64,000 nucleotides of DNA from Novosphingobium umbonatum (lineage in GTDB: Bacteria > Pseudomonadota > Alphaproteobacteria > Sphingomonadales > Sphingomonadaceae): assembly GCF_004005905.1 (NCBI RefSeq), contig NZ_SACO01000005.1:186001-250000 (forward strand), in the 5' to 3' direction. Below are positions 9,590 to 19,487 of this stretch, piece by piece. The position numbers and the translations under genes are program-made. A model generated the notes under the pieces. It ran no database searches. It was not told the origin of the DNA and was given only the letters and a program-made list of their open reading frames with translations. Positions within the stretch are counted from its first letter, which is position 1. Each line of letters begins with the position of its first letter.

Positions 9590-9779
9590 GGTTTTACAAT
9601 CCCTCCCTTGGTTTATTTCCAAAAGATGAAAGAACTGTATAAATAATTCGCAAGATGTCTAATCAGTATTGATCCGCGATCTCTTGCCCTCTGGGGCGGG
9701 TTGACCGCCATCAAGCCGCTTGCGCCGCCCGCTTTTTGGTGGCTAGTCTCGCCTCCGATACAGCAGCCGAGCAGGGCCT

Positions 9780-10664
9780 ATGGACGACTATCCCGATCAA
9801 GTGCCCTTTCATGCGTTGATCAGGCGCGATACCGCCACGCCCCAACCGCGCCTGATCCGCCGCCATTGTTTGTCCACGCGGCTGTGGCATTGGCTTAATG
9901 CGCTGGTGATGCTGGTGATGGTGATGAGCGGGCTGATGATCTTCAACGCCCATCCTCGCCTCTATTGGGGTGCCTATGGCGCCAATGATGATGCGGCATG
10001 GCTGGAGATCGGTGCGTGGGTTGATGCGGCGGGGCGCAACCACGGCGGGGTCACGCTGATGAACCGCACATGGGAAACCACCGGCGTGCTGGGCCTGTCG
10101 CGGGGGAGCGATGGGGCGGAACTGGCGCTGGCCTTTCCGGGTTGGGTCACGCTGCCCTCCACCTATGATCTGGCGTTGGGGCGTAGCTGGCATCTGGCGG
10201 GGGCTTTGGTGTTGGCTTGGGGGCTGCTGGCCTATTTGCTCTGGTCGTTGGTGAATGGCCATTGGCGCGATTGGCATATCACGCGGGCGCAGTGGCATCC
10301 TTTGGCGATCTGGCGGGATTTGCGCGCCCATTTGCGCCTGCCGGTCGCTTTGGCGGAACATTATGGGGTGGTGCAGAAACTGGCCTATGCTGGCGTGCTG
10401 TTTGGCCTGTTGCCTTTGATGATCGCCAGTGGCCTTGCCATGGCGCCGGGGGTGGATGCGGGGCTGCCGTGGATCGTGGATATGTTCGGCGGGCGGCAAT
10501 CGGCGCGTTCGGTGCATTTCATTGGCATGGCTGGCTTGGTGCTGTTTGTGCTGGTGCATCTGGTGATGGTGTTGGCCTCTGGCCCGTTGAACCAGATGCG
10601 CGGCATGATCACCGGCCATATGCGTGTGCCGCCCAGCCATCCGTCGGAAGAGGACGCGCCATGA
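9780..10664 (+). CDS. Cytochrome b561-type membrane subunit
   Basis: The 294-residue protein has about four or five transmembrane helices and conserved-looking histidines suited to b-type heme: RLWHWLNAL at the first helix, SWHLAGALVL in the second, and VLVHLVMVL in the last. It matches the Ni/Fe-hydrogenase and thiosulfate-reductase type cytochrome b family. The stop overlaps the start of the molybdopterin lipoprotein gene (ATGA), so the two are translationally coupled. The cytochrome would exchange electrons between quinone and that periplasmic enzyme. An ordinary YedZ/MsrQ-type partner would be smaller and differ in sequence. Confidence 0.85.
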   Translation: MDDYPDQVPFHALIRRDTATPQPRLIRRHCLSTRLWHWLNALVMLVMVMSGLMIFNAHPRLYWGAYGANDDAAWLEIGAWVDAAGRNHGGVTLMNRTWETTGVLGLSRGSDGAELALAFPGWVTLPSTYDLALGRSWHLAGALVLAWGLLAYLLWSLVNGHWRDWHITRAQWHPLAIWRDLRAHLRLPVALAEHYGVVQKLAYAGVLFGLLPLMIASGLAMAPGVDAGLPWIVDMFGGRQSARSVHFIGMAGLVLFVLVHLVMVLASGPLNQMRGMITGHMRVPPSHPSEEDAP

Positions 10665-11401
10665 TCACGCGCCGGAGCATGATAGTGGGCGGCGGCTTGC
10701 TGCTATCGGGCTGCGACAAGCTGGTGCGGCAACCTGCGGTGGACGGCTGGGTGGAGAGGGCGGCGGGCCTACATCTGCCCGCCCAGCGCCTGCTGGTTTC
10801 GCGCCATGCCTTGGCGCGGGAGTTTTCTGCCCGCGAAATCTCGCCCACATTCCGCGCCAATGGCAATACGATGCCAGAGGATGACGGCTGGATTGCCCAT
10901 GCCAATCAAGGTTTCTCCCGCTGGAGCCTGCGCGTGGAGGGGCTGGTGCGCCGCCCGCTCGATATTCCGCTCCAAGCCTTGAAAACCATGCCCCAGCGCC
11001 GCCAGATCACCCGCCACGATTGCGTGGAAGGCTGGAGCGCGATCGGCCAGTGGATGGGGCCGGAGTTGCGCGGCATCCTGTCACTGGCGGGCCTTTTGCC
11101 ACAGGCGCGCTATATCGTCTTTCACTGCGCCGACCGCACGGGTGAGGACCCCTATTACGAGAGCATCGACCTGATCGACGCTTTCCACCCGCAAACCATT
11201 CTGGCGTGGAGCATGAATGGCCAACCCCTGCCGGTGGAACATGGCGCGCCCCTGCGCCTGCGGGTGGAGCGGCAATTGGGTTATAAGCAGGCCAAATATG
11301 TCACCCGCATCGAGGCCCGCGCCAGCCTTGCCGGTCTTTATGGCGGCAAGGGTGGCTATTGGGAGGATGTGGCCGGTTACCAGTGGTATGCGGGGATTTA
11401 G
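10661..11401 (+). CDS. Periplasmic molybdopterin-dependent oxidoreductase with lipobox
   Basis: The protein has 246 residues. The N-terminus MITRRSMIVGGGLLLSGC combines a twin arginine with a lipobox-like LLSGC, suggesting Tat export and lipid anchoring. The mature part has the sulfite-oxidase fold, with the likely molybdenum-ligand Cys in TRHDCVEGW and typical segments WSLRVEGLV, YIVFHCAD and GAPLRLRVERQLGYKQAK. The start overlaps the stop of the cytochrome b gene by 4 bases, so they form a two-gene redox unit. It resembles YedY/MsrP and SuoX-like enzymes; whether the substrate is a sulfoxide, sulfite or something else cannot be said. Its 3' end overlaps the convergent subtilase gene by 3 bases. 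Confidence 0.87.
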   Translation: MITRRSMIVGGGLLLSGCDKLVRQPAVDGWVERAAGLHLPAQRLLVSRHALAREFSAREISPTFRANGNTMPEDDGWIAHANQGFSRWSLRVEGLVRRPLDIPLQALKTMPQRRQITRHDCVEGWSAIGQWMGPELRGILSLAGLLPQARYIVFHCADRTGEDPYYESIDLIDAFHPQTILAWSMNGQPLPVEHGAPLRLRVERQLGYKQAKYVTRIEARASLAGLYGGKGGYWEDVAGYQWYAGI

Positions 11402-13971
11402 AAAGCCCGTCGCCAGCTCATGCTGATCCCCTGATCATCGGGCAGGCTCGCAAAATGGCCCGGTTGGCTGCGCCAGAACAGGTTTAGATTGGCCGATCCC
11501 TGTTTGAGCGGGAAAGACCACGCCATTTCGGCATCCACCTCGCGCCCCCTTGGCGCCAGTCCCAAACGCCGCATGCCCCACACCGCGCCCGTGTCATAAT
11601 CATAGGCCACGGGCAGATGGAAATTCACCCCCCCTGCCGCCACGCGCAAGGGTTGCGAGACGCGCAGGGCCAATCGGTCGCCGACTTTAAAGAAGTTGTC
11701 GATGCTGCCATCCACCACCCAGCCATTGCTGAGCAGATGCGAGCCTGCGCCCACCAGTTCCGCCCCCCGCACGCGGGTAAAGCCCTGTCGCCAAGCCGCG
11801 CCAAAATGGAAATCGGGATGCGGGCGCCAACCCAGACTGGCATCGACAAACATCGTATCGGCCCCATGCAGACCCAGCGCGCGGTTGAACCTTGCTCCCA
11901 GCACGCCATCGCTCTCCGCCATCCAGCTTACGCCCAGTGAGCCTTCGACCTGCCCGTGCCGCCGGTCCAGTGCCATGCCGAAACGTTGCACAAGTGCGCG
12001 GCTGTCGCGGTCGCTGACCAGTCCCTGTTGCCGCCATGACGCGCCGGTCAAAGCATAGGCCTGTTGCCCCGAAAGCGTCAGCCCCCATTGCCCCAAGGCG
12101 CGGCGCACCACCAAGGACTGCTCGGCGGCACGCAGGAAGCCGGTATCCTCCAGTGGATTGCTGGCGATCAGGAAAGCAGGGCGGTCCTGCCCTTGCAGGC
12201 TGGCCACCAGTCCATCGCTACTCTGGCTAAAGGCAAAGCCCATATCCAGCCCCGGCGCCAGACGGGCGATCACCCGCGAGGCCAGCAGCTTGGCCGCCAA
12301 TGCATCATCCTGCGCCAGATGCAGCGCGCCGGTCCATGGCGCCAACTGACGCGCCGAGGCATCCACCGTGAAGGCCATGGCCAGTCGGCCGCCACCCGCG
12401 CTGAAGGATTGCGCCCGATTGGTCAGCGCGCCGGTCAGTTTCTGGCCCAATTGCGCCGCATGCAGGCCGGTCGCCAGATTGGCGGCATAGGCGCGGCCAT
12501 AGGAATCGAGCACCATGGTCGAGAGCGAAGCTGCGCTGGCCGCATCGCCCATGGCCGCCGATGTCACCGCGCTGGTGTCGGACAAGGCGATTTGCGAAGT
12601 TGTACCCGCCAGAGAAGTCGCCCCCTGCGCGGAAAAGGCGGCGGCAATGTTCAGGATGCCCGCGCCATAGGTGCTGTCCGTGCCGGTGGTGCCCGCGTCC
12701 GTGGCGGTGCTTAGCAGCAATTGCACCGCCTGTTTCGCGGTCAGATTGGGAAAGGCCTGCAACAACAGCGCCACCGCGCCGGTGATCTGCGGCGCGGAAA
12801 AACTGGTGCCGGAATAGAGCGTCACATAGGTCGAGCCATTCTGCACCGTGGTGGCCAGCGCGCTGCCGCTATACAGGCAGCACACCGCTTCACCGCGTGC
12901 GGCCAGATAATAGGCCGCCTCGGTACCGGCCAGATTGCTGAAGCTGGAGATGGTGTTGGTGCTGCCCACCGATCCGGCGATGATCACATTGCCATTGCCC
13001 GCCGCGCGCAGGGCGATGGCAAAATCATCGGGATTGGCGGCGGCATCATTGCCGGCGGACACCACCACCACCACGCCCGCGCTAGCCGCATTGGTGATGG
13101 CGCGGGTAACGGCGGAGCTGGGCGTTGATCCGCCCAGCGAGATGTTGATCACCTTGGCCCCTGCGGCAATCGCGGTGGAAATGCCGCTGGCGATCACATT
13201 GTCGTTAAAGCTGCAACCATCGGTTGTGGCGCAGCTGCCCACGCTGTCGGCGCGCAGGGCGGTGATGGTGGCGGCATAGGCAATGCCTTCGATGCCGATG
13301 CTGTTGCGCGCGGCCGCCGCGATCAGGGCCACCATATTGCCATGGTCTGCGTCCGCATTGGTCAGCCCGCGCGAGGCGACCAGATCGGCGGAATAGGAGG
13401 AGATGCGGCCGGAAAATTCACTGTTGCTGGTGTTGATGCCGGAATCGATGATGGCGATGTTCACGCCCGCGCCGCTGGCCCCTGCCGCCCATGCGGTGAT
13501 CGCGCCATGCTGGGACGGGCCGGTGGAGCGGTAATATTCGCTGGTCAGGAAACTGGCGCTGGGGGTGGGCGTCAGCGTGGCGGTCGCCGTTGCGGTAGGG
13601 GTTGCCGTCGCGGTGGCGGTTGCGGTTGGTGTGGCCGTAGCCGTAGCCGTAGCCGTAGCCGTAGCCGTAGCCGTAGCCGTTGCCGTGGCTGAGGCGGTCG
13701 CCGTTGGTGTCGCGGTGGCAGTTGCTGTAGCAGTGGCAGTTGCGGTGGCCGTCGCTGTCGCCGTAGAGGTCGTAGTGGCAGTAGCCGTTGCAGTGGCAGT
13801 CGCCGTGCCGGGCGTGGAATTAACACCGCCCGTATCCCCGCCGCCGCATGCGGCAAGGCCAGCCAGTCCCGCCCCGATCAGGCCGGTGAAAGGCAGGCGC
13901 TCGATAACCTGCCGCAGCCGTGTGGGCTTGGCTGCCGCGCTTTGCGAATCTGTCACTGTCCCCTGCTTCAT
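11398..13971 (-). CDS. Autotransporter-like subtilase (S8 peptidase) with Ala-Thr linker
   Basis: The protein has 857 residues from the chosen ATG; a GTG 28 codons upstream is possible. The N-terminal region ends in [10 protein letters not shown], a lipobox-like site. A linker of roughly 80 Ala/Thr residues with some Pro follows. The peptidase domain has the S8 triad: Asp in IAIIDSGIN (codon 13444-13446), His in DADHGNMV (13342-13344), and Ser in GTSFSAPQ (12802-12804). About 350 C-terminal residues have alternating outer-membrane strand patterns and end in Phe, fitting a barrel or surface-anchoring domain. It probably acts on the cell surface. Odd points are the HGN in place of the usual HGT and the repeat-coded linker. 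Confidence 0.85.
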   Translation of the reverse strand: MKQGTVTDSQSAAAKPTRLRQVIERLPFTGLIGAGLAGLAACGGGDTGGVNSTPGTATATATATATTTSTATATATATATATATATATPTATASATATATATATATATATATATPTATATATATPTATATATLTPTPSASFLTSEYYRSTGPSQHGAITAWAAGASGAGVNIAIIDSGINTSNSEFSGRISSYSADLVASRGLTNADADHGNMVALIAAAARNSIGIEGIAYAATITALRADSVGSCATTDGCSFNDNVIASGISTAIAAGAKVINISLGGSTPSSAVTRAITNAASAGVVVVVSAGNDAAANPDDFAIALRAAGNGNVIIAGSVGSTNTISSFSNLAGTEAAYYLAARGEAVCCLYSGSALATTVQNGSTYVTLYSGTSFSAPQITGAVALLLQAFPNLTAKQAVQLLLSTATDAGTTGTDSTYGAGILNIAAAFSAQGATSLAGTTSQIALSDTSAVTSAAMGDAASAASLSTMVLDSYGRAYAANLATGLHAAQLGQKLTGALTNRAQSFSAGGGRLAMAFTVDASARQLAPWTGALHLAQDDALAAKLLASRVIARLAPGLDMGFAFSQSSDGLVASLQGQDRPAFLIASNPLEDTGFLRAAEQSLVVRRALGQWGLTLSGQQAYALTGASWRQQGLVSDRDSRALVQRFGMALDRRHGQVEGSLGVSWMAESDGVLGARFNRALGLHGADTMFVDASLGWRPHPDFHFGAAWRQGFTRVRGAELVGAGSHLLSNGWVVDGSIDNFFKVGDRLALRVSQPLRVAAGGVNFHLPVAYDYDTGAVWGMRRLGLAPRGREVDAEMAWSFPLKQGSANLNLFWRSQPGHFASLPDDQGISMSWRRAF
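13575..13811 (-). repeat. Hexanucleotide repeat tract coding the Ala-Thr linker
   Basis: About 237 bases are built of degenerate hexamers (GTNGCN read on the plus strand), including seven perfect GTAGCC copies at 13637-13678. Because the unit is six bases, gain or loss of units keeps the frame and changes only linker length by Ala-Thr pairs. Slippage is likely, but variation is not shown by one sequence. Confidence 0.85.
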
Positions 13972-14225
13972 GTCCGTTGCCCCGGATGTGTCGCACCCGA
14001 GAAAAGACCCCCGACAGATGCTTGGCACAGTATGGTTACCAAGCCAAGCAGCCACAACGCGGGATAGTGCCTATTTGGTGGCGATCTGCCACCATGTTGG
14101 GGTGGATCGCCGGACAGGCTTGTTGCGGGGGCTTGTTATGCGCGGCAAGTGGCGATAGGCGACAGGGCCAAAGCGGGCGTCGAGGCGCCCAGATGTCTGA
14201 TCCATGGAATAAAGGCCCCCAGACC
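13972..14225. promoter_or_regulatory. Divergent intergenic region between the subtilase and dapD
   Basis: This 254-bp gap separates two divergent genes, so it should carry both promoters. I see no convincing -35/-10 pair or known RNA element. An alternative in-frame dapD start lies at 14193. Confidence 0.3.
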
Positions 14226-15067
<842 letters not shown>

Positions 15068-15068
<1 letters not shown>

Positions 15069-15868
15069 TGCGAAGCATCGCGCTCGGTTTGGGTGTGGGG
15101 CTGGCGCTATTGGGCGCTGGCATCACCTATGCCCAAAGCGGGCGCGGCATCTTGGGGAAGTCAGGGGCGGCGGAGCCTCCGGTGGCGGCGGCGCAGATTG
15201 TGCGCCGCCTGCCGCATGACCGCCGCGCCTATACCGAAGGGCTGTTCATCGACCATGGGCAGCTGTTCGAAAGCACCGGCATGGAGGGCCGCTCCAGCCT
15301 GCGGCGGGTGGACATGGCCAGCGGCAAGGTGCTGGCGCAGGTCAATCTGCCGCGCCCCTTGTTTGGCGAAGGCATTGCCCCGTGGCATGGCCAGATATTG
15401 ATGCTGACATGGCGCGATGGCATCGGCTTTCGCTTTTCCGCCAAGGATTTTGCCCCCCAAGGCCGCTTCACCTATCTGGGCGAGGGCTGGGGCATGGCCG
15501 CCACGCCCAGCGGCCTTGTGATGAGCGATGGCAGCGATACTTTGCGCTTCATCGATCCGGCCACTTTCCGCGTGACGCGCACGCTTACCGTGACGGCGGG
15601 CGGCATTGGCGTGCCCATGCTGAACGAATTGGAATGGGTGGAAGGCGAGATCCTCGCTAATGTGTGGATGAGCGAGCGCATGGCCCGCATCGACCCTGAA
15701 ACAGGCCGCGTGAAAGGCTGGATCGACCTGTCCGCGCTGCACCGTGAAACCGGCGCCTATGGGCAGGATCAGGTGCCCAATGGCATTGCCTATGATGCGG
15801 CCACGCGCAAACTCTATGTTACCGGCAAGGAATGGCCCAGCCTGTTCGAGATCAAGCTGCCGCGTTGA
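15068..15868 (+). CDS. Glutaminyl-peptide cyclotransferase
   Basis: The protein has 266 residues with a signal peptide of about 22 residues (LGVGLALLGAGITYAQ). The mature part is a bacterial/plant-type glutamine cyclotransferase beta-propeller: YTEGLFIDHGQLFESTG, LNELEWVEGEILANVW and QVPNGIAYDAATRKLYVTGK are the family blades. It converts N-terminal Gln to pyroglutamate on exported peptides or proteins, probably in the periplasm. It starts on the last base of the dapD stop, so it is translationally coupled to an unrelated lysine-pathway gene; such coupling often only reflects gene packing. Confidence 0.9.
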
Positions 15869-15911
15869 GCATGGACTGGACGCGCAGGGCCGGGGCGGGC
15901 ATGATCAGCGA

Positions 15912-16349
15912 ATGAATGATCCGATGATCCTGCAATTCTTTGTTTCCAGCGTGATGGTGGTGGTTTGCGTCATCATCCATGGCTTTGGCCTGTTTGGCCT
16001 GACCCGCGCCTTGCGCACAGAGATCAACACCGAACGTCTGCGCCATATCAAGCCCTTGTCGCCGCGCGGGGTGCTGTTCACGCTGGGGATTGTGGTGGCG
16101 ATTGCCGCGCTGCACGGGGCGGAGATCTGGGCCTTTGCGCTGGTCTATCTGGCGGTGGGGGCGGTCAAGGGGTTGGAGCCCTCGCTCTATTTTTCCACCA
16201 TTTCCTATTCCACCGTGGGTTACAGCGACGCGCATATTGCCATGGATTGGCGGTTGATGGGCGCGTTTGAAAGCATTCTGGGCATTATCTTGCTGGGATG
16301 GTCCACCTCCTTCTTTTTCCGCATGCTGGGGCGTATCGACGCGCATTAA
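15912..16349 (+). CDS. Two-TM potassium channel protein
   Basis: The protein has 145 residues. The order is helix (MILQFFVSSVMVVVCVIIHGFG), a polar cytosolic stretch, a second helix (LFTLGIVVAIAALHGAEIWA), then the pore loop with selectivity filter TVGYSD and a final helix (FESILGIILLGWSTSFFF). This is the ion-channel 2 family. No RCK/TrkA-N gating domain is present. The frame is open from 15744, but the extra N-terminus is not protein-like, and the ATG used here comes directly before the first helix. Confidence 0.85.
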   Translation: MNDPMILQFFVSSVMVVVCVIIHGFGLFGLTRALRTEINTERLRHIKPLSPRGVLFTLGIVVAIAALHGAEIWAFALVYLAVGAVKGLEPSLYFSTISYSTVGYSDAHIAMDWRLMGAFESILGIILLGWSTSFFFRMLGRIDAH

Positions 16350-16446
16350 AATTGCGTGTGGCCGATCATGTTGCGCGGCGCTTGCGATAGGCGCTGCGGG
16401 CCTTTACGGTCCTGCCTTTGAGCGTTTTACGGGATTCTTTATACCC

Positions 16447-17679
16447 ATGCATATAATCCATAGCCTGCTTGGCATGCTGCTTATTCTGGGCGTGGCTTTT
16501 GTGCTGTCGTCGGACCGGCGGGCGATCCGGCCCCGCGTGGTCTTTGCTGCCTTTGGCTTGCAGGCGGGCTTTGCCGCGCTGGTGCTCTATGTGCCCGCGG
16601 GCAATGCAGCCTTGCAGAAGGTGGCGGGCGGGGTTTCGGCTTTGTTGGCCTATGCTCATGCGGGGGTGGATTTCCTGTTCGGCCCCTTGGCCAAGCCGGA
16701 AATTGGCGGGGCCAGCTTTGCCATTTCGGCGTTGCCGGTGATCATCTTTTTCGCCGCGCTGATTTCTATCCTGTATTATCTGCGCATCATGCCGCTGGTG
16801 ATCCAGTGGATCGGCGGCGGTCTGGAAAAGATCACCGGCGTCTCGCGCATTGAATCGCTTTGCGCGGCCAGCAACATTTTTGTCGGCCAGTCCGAGGCGC
16901 CCCTGGTGATCCGCCCCTATCTGGCCGCCTTGACGCCTGCGCAATTGTTCTGTGTGATGACCGTGGGCATGGCGGGCGTGGCAGGTACCATTCTGGCCGC
17001 CTATGCCAGCATGGGTATCCGCATCGATTATCTGGTGGCGGCGGCCTTTATGTCGGCGCCGGGCGGCATTTGCATGGCCAAGATCATCATGCCCGATCCA
17101 AAAGGCGCGGTAAGCGAGCCTGACCAAGTGGTGACTCCGGTGGAGGCCGAGGGCGAACGTCCCGCCAATCTGATCATGGCGGCCAGCGAGGGCGCGCAGA
17201 CCGGTGTGCGTCTGGCTGTGGCGGTGGGCGCGATGGTGCTGGCCTTTGTGGCGCTGGTGGCGCTGGCCAATGGCATGGTGTCGGGCGTGGGCCATTGGTT
17301 CGGCGTGGATGACCTGTCGTTCCAGCGCTTGCTGGGCTATGTTTTTGCTCCGATCTTCTGGCTGCTGGGCGCGCCCGATTGGGCCGAGGCGATGCGTGCG
17401 GGCGGCATGTTCGGCACCAAGATCGTGCTCAACGAATTTGTGGCCTTTATCGATCTGGGCAAGGATACGGCTATTGCGCCCCAGACCGCCGCCATCATCA
17501 CTTTCGCGCTTTGCGGCTTTGCCAATTTCTCCTCCATCGCGATCCAGATGGCGGTGACCGGCAGCCTTGCCCCCAACCAGCGGCCCTTGATTGCCAAGCT
17601 GGGGGTGAAGGCTTTGGTGGCGGGCAGCCTGTCCAATCTGATGAGCGCGGCTTTGGCCGGCCTGTTCCTTTCGCTGTAA
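16447..17679 (+). CDS. Concentrative nucleoside transporter, NupC/CNT family
   Basis: The protein has 410 residues, the usual CNT length, and about ten helices. Family motifs are present: SNIFVGQSEAPLVIRPYL (the nucleoside and cation site), MTVGMAGVAGTILAAY, SAPGGICMAKI, GTKIVLNEFVAF, and CGFANFSSIAIQ. It imports nucleosides with Na+ or H+ across the inner membrane. The start was placed at the ATG before MHIIHSLLGML, about 60 codons inside a longer open frame whose upstream part overlaps the channel gene. Specificity for purine or pyrimidine nucleosides cannot be told. Confidence 0.93.
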   Translation: MHIIHSLLGMLLILGVAFVLSSDRRAIRPRVVFAAFGLQAGFAALVLYVPAGNAALQKVAGGVSALLAYAHAGVDFLFGPLAKPEIGGASFAISALPVIIFFAALISILYYLRIMPLVIQWIGGGLEKITGVSRIESLCAASNIFVGQSEAPLVIRPYLAALTPAQLFCVMTVGMAGVAGTILAAYASMGIRIDYLVAAAFMSAPGGICMAKIIMPDPKGAVSEPDQVVTPVEAEGERPANLIMAASEGAQTGVRLAVAVGAMVLAFVALVALANGMVSGVGHWFGVDDLSFQRLLGYVFAPIFWLLGAPDWAEAMRAGGMFGTKIVLNEFVAFIDLGKDTAIAPQTAAIITFALCGFANFSSIAIQMAVTGSLAPNQRPLIAKLGVKALVAGSLSNLMSAALAGLFLSL

Positions 17680-17697
17680 TCCTCGGGAGCCTGCCTC

Positions 17698-18255
17698 ATG
17701 TCGTCGGGTTGGAATGACAATTGGAGCCACGCCCCCAAGCGCCCCCGTCGCAAGGGCGGTATGGGCGCGCTGGCGCTGGGTGTGGCGGCAGTGGCTGCGC
17801 TGGTAACCGGCAGCACCCATTGGAAACAATGGTTCGGCTCGGGCCAGCAGCCTTTAGGGCAGGGGCCGACAGCGGTGTTGCAGCCCAATGCGCAGGATCG
17901 GGAAAGCGGGTTGTTCACCATCTGCAAGGGAACCCATCGCGAGACCTGCGTGGTGGATGGCGATACGATCTGGTATCAGGGCACCAAGATCCGCATTGCC
18001 GATATTAACGCCCCCGAAATCAGCCATCCCCAATGTGATAGCGAGGAAGCTTTGGGTGATCAGGCGCGGGATCGCTTGCTGGCCTTGCTCAACGCTGGCC
18101 CTTTCACCATCGCCTCCACCGAAAGCCGCGATACAGACCGCTATGGCCGCGCCCTGCGCAGCCTGACGCGCGGCGGGCATAGTCTGGGCGAGGCTCTGGT
18201 GCAGGAAGGTCTGGCCGAGCGCTGGACGGGGCATCGGCGCAACTGGTGTAATTAA
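17698..18255 (+). CDS. Membrane-anchored thermonuclease-like protein
   Basis: The protein has 185 residues. A short basic N-terminus is followed by one transmembrane segment (residues 22-41), a Gln/Gly-rich spacer, then a staphylococcal-nuclease domain from about residue 75. Signatures are VVDGDTIWYQG, KIRIADINAPE and DTDRYGRALRSL, with catalytic-type Asp and Arg residues present. It is expected to face the periplasm. It starts 18 bases after the transporter stop, so nucleoside salvage from degraded DNA or RNA is an attractive but unproven link. Confidence 0.8.
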   Translation: MSSGWNDNWSHAPKRPRRKGGMGALALGVAAVAALVTGSTHWKQWFGSGQQPLGQGPTAVLQPNAQDRESGLFTICKGTHRETCVVDGDTIWYQGTKIRIADINAPEISHPQCDSEEALGDQARDRLLALLNAGPFTIASTESRDTDRYGRALRSLTRGGHSLGEALVQEGLAERWTGHRRNWCN

Positions 18256-18329
18256 GGGCGGCTTATCCTATGGTTAACCCCATGCTGCTATGCGATCTTT
18301 CAAACGACCGTAAAGCAGATGGATAGACC

Positions 18330-19487
18330 ATGACCCAAGCCGCCAACCCAGCCAAAATCCTCGTCATTTTCGGCACGCGGCCTGAAGCGATCAAATTGTT
18401 TCCTGTGGTGGCGGCGTTAAAAGCCGATCCGCGTTTCGCTCCCGTGGTTTGCGTGTCAGCCCAGCATCGCTCCATGCTCGATCAGGTGCTGGCAATTGCC
18501 GGTATCACGCCCGAGCATGATCTGGACCTGATGCGCCCCAACCAGACGCTCGACGGGCTGACCGCCGCGCTGATTACCGAATTGGGCTGCGTGATGGATG
18601 CCGAGCAGCCGGACCGCGTGATGGTGCAGGGCGATACGGCCACCGCCATGGCGGGCGCTCTGGCCGCCTATTACCGCAAGATTCCGGTGGACCATGTCGA
18701 GGCGGGCCTGCGTTCGGGCAATATCTATCACCCTTGGCCCGAGGAGGTGAACCGCAAGATCATCGGCTCCATCGCCAGCCTGCATTTTGCGCCCACCAGC
18801 ACCAGCGAGGCCGCTCTGCTGCGCGAGAATGTGGATGCGGCGCGGGTGAAAGTGACCGGCAATACGGTGATTGATGCGCTGCATTGGGTGCTGGGCCGGA
18901 TCGAGGCTGAACCGGCTTTGGCCAGCGGGCTGGATGATCTGGCCGCGCGTTTTGCAGGCAAGCGCATCATTGGCGTGACCAGCCACAGGCGCGAGAATTT
19001 CGGCGGCGGGCTGGAAGCGATTGCCGATGCCATCCGCCAGATCGCCGCGCGGCCCGATGTGGCAATCATCTTTCCCGTCCACCCCAACCCCAATGTGCGG
19101 GCGGTGATGGACGGGGCTTTGGCAGGCCTTGATAATGTGGCGATGATCGAGCCGCTCGATTACCCACATTTCGCGCGGTTGCTGTCCATGGTGGAGATCA
19201 TGCTGACCGATTCCGGCGGGGTGCAGGAGGAAGCCCCTGCGCTGGGCAAGCCGGTTCTGGTTATGCGGGAAACTACGGAGCGGCCCGAAGGCGTAGAAGC
19301 AGGAACTGCGCGTTTGGTGGGCACAGATTCTGCGCGAATCGTTTCCGAAATCTTCAATCTTCTTGACCATAAAGACGCCTACGAGGCCATGGCGCGCGCC
19401 CATAACCCCTTTGGGGACGGGCATGCCGCCTGCCGGATCGTGGAAACCCTTGGTCAGGAGTTTGGGGGGCATGAAATCGGACAATAA
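18330..19487 (+). CDS. wecB: UDP-N-acetylglucosamine 2-epimerase
   Basis: The protein has 385 residues, with the non-hydrolysing epimerase signatures GTRPEAIKLFPV at the N-terminus, VQGDTATAMAGALAAYY, VEAGLRSGNIYHPWPEE, VTSHRRENFG, and TDSGGVQEEAP near the C-terminus. It interconverts UDP-GlcNAc and UDP-ManNAc in the cytosol for surface polysaccharide. It overlaps the next gene, a ManNAc dehydrogenase, by 17 bases, so the pair makes UDP-ManNAcA. No wzx/wzy or other polysaccharide genes follow. Confidence 0.95.
   Translation: MTQAANPAKILVIFGTRPEAIKLFPVVAALKADPRFAPVVCVSAQHRSMLDQVLAIAGITPEHDLDLMRPNQTLDGLTAALITELGCVMDAEQPDRVMVQGDTATAMAGALAAYYRKIPVDHVEAGLRSGNIYHPWPEEVNRKIIGSIASLHFAPTSTSEAALLRENVDAARVKVTGNTVIDALHWVLGRIEAEPALASGLDDLAARFAGKRIIGVTSHRRENFGGGLEAIADAIRQIAARPDVAIIFPVHPNPNVRAVMDGALAGLDNVAMIEPLDYPHFARLLSMVEIMLTDSGGVQEEAPALGKPVLVMRETTERPEGVEAGTARLVGTDSARIVSEIFNLLDHKDAYEAMARAHNPFGDGHAACRIVETLGQEFGGHEIGQ

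Noticed and set aside
13565..14158. Frame coding a Val-Ala repeat protein on the plus strand
   Set aside because: It is the reverse reading of the Ala-Thr hexamer tract. It has no ribosome-binding site and the repeat explains the open frame.
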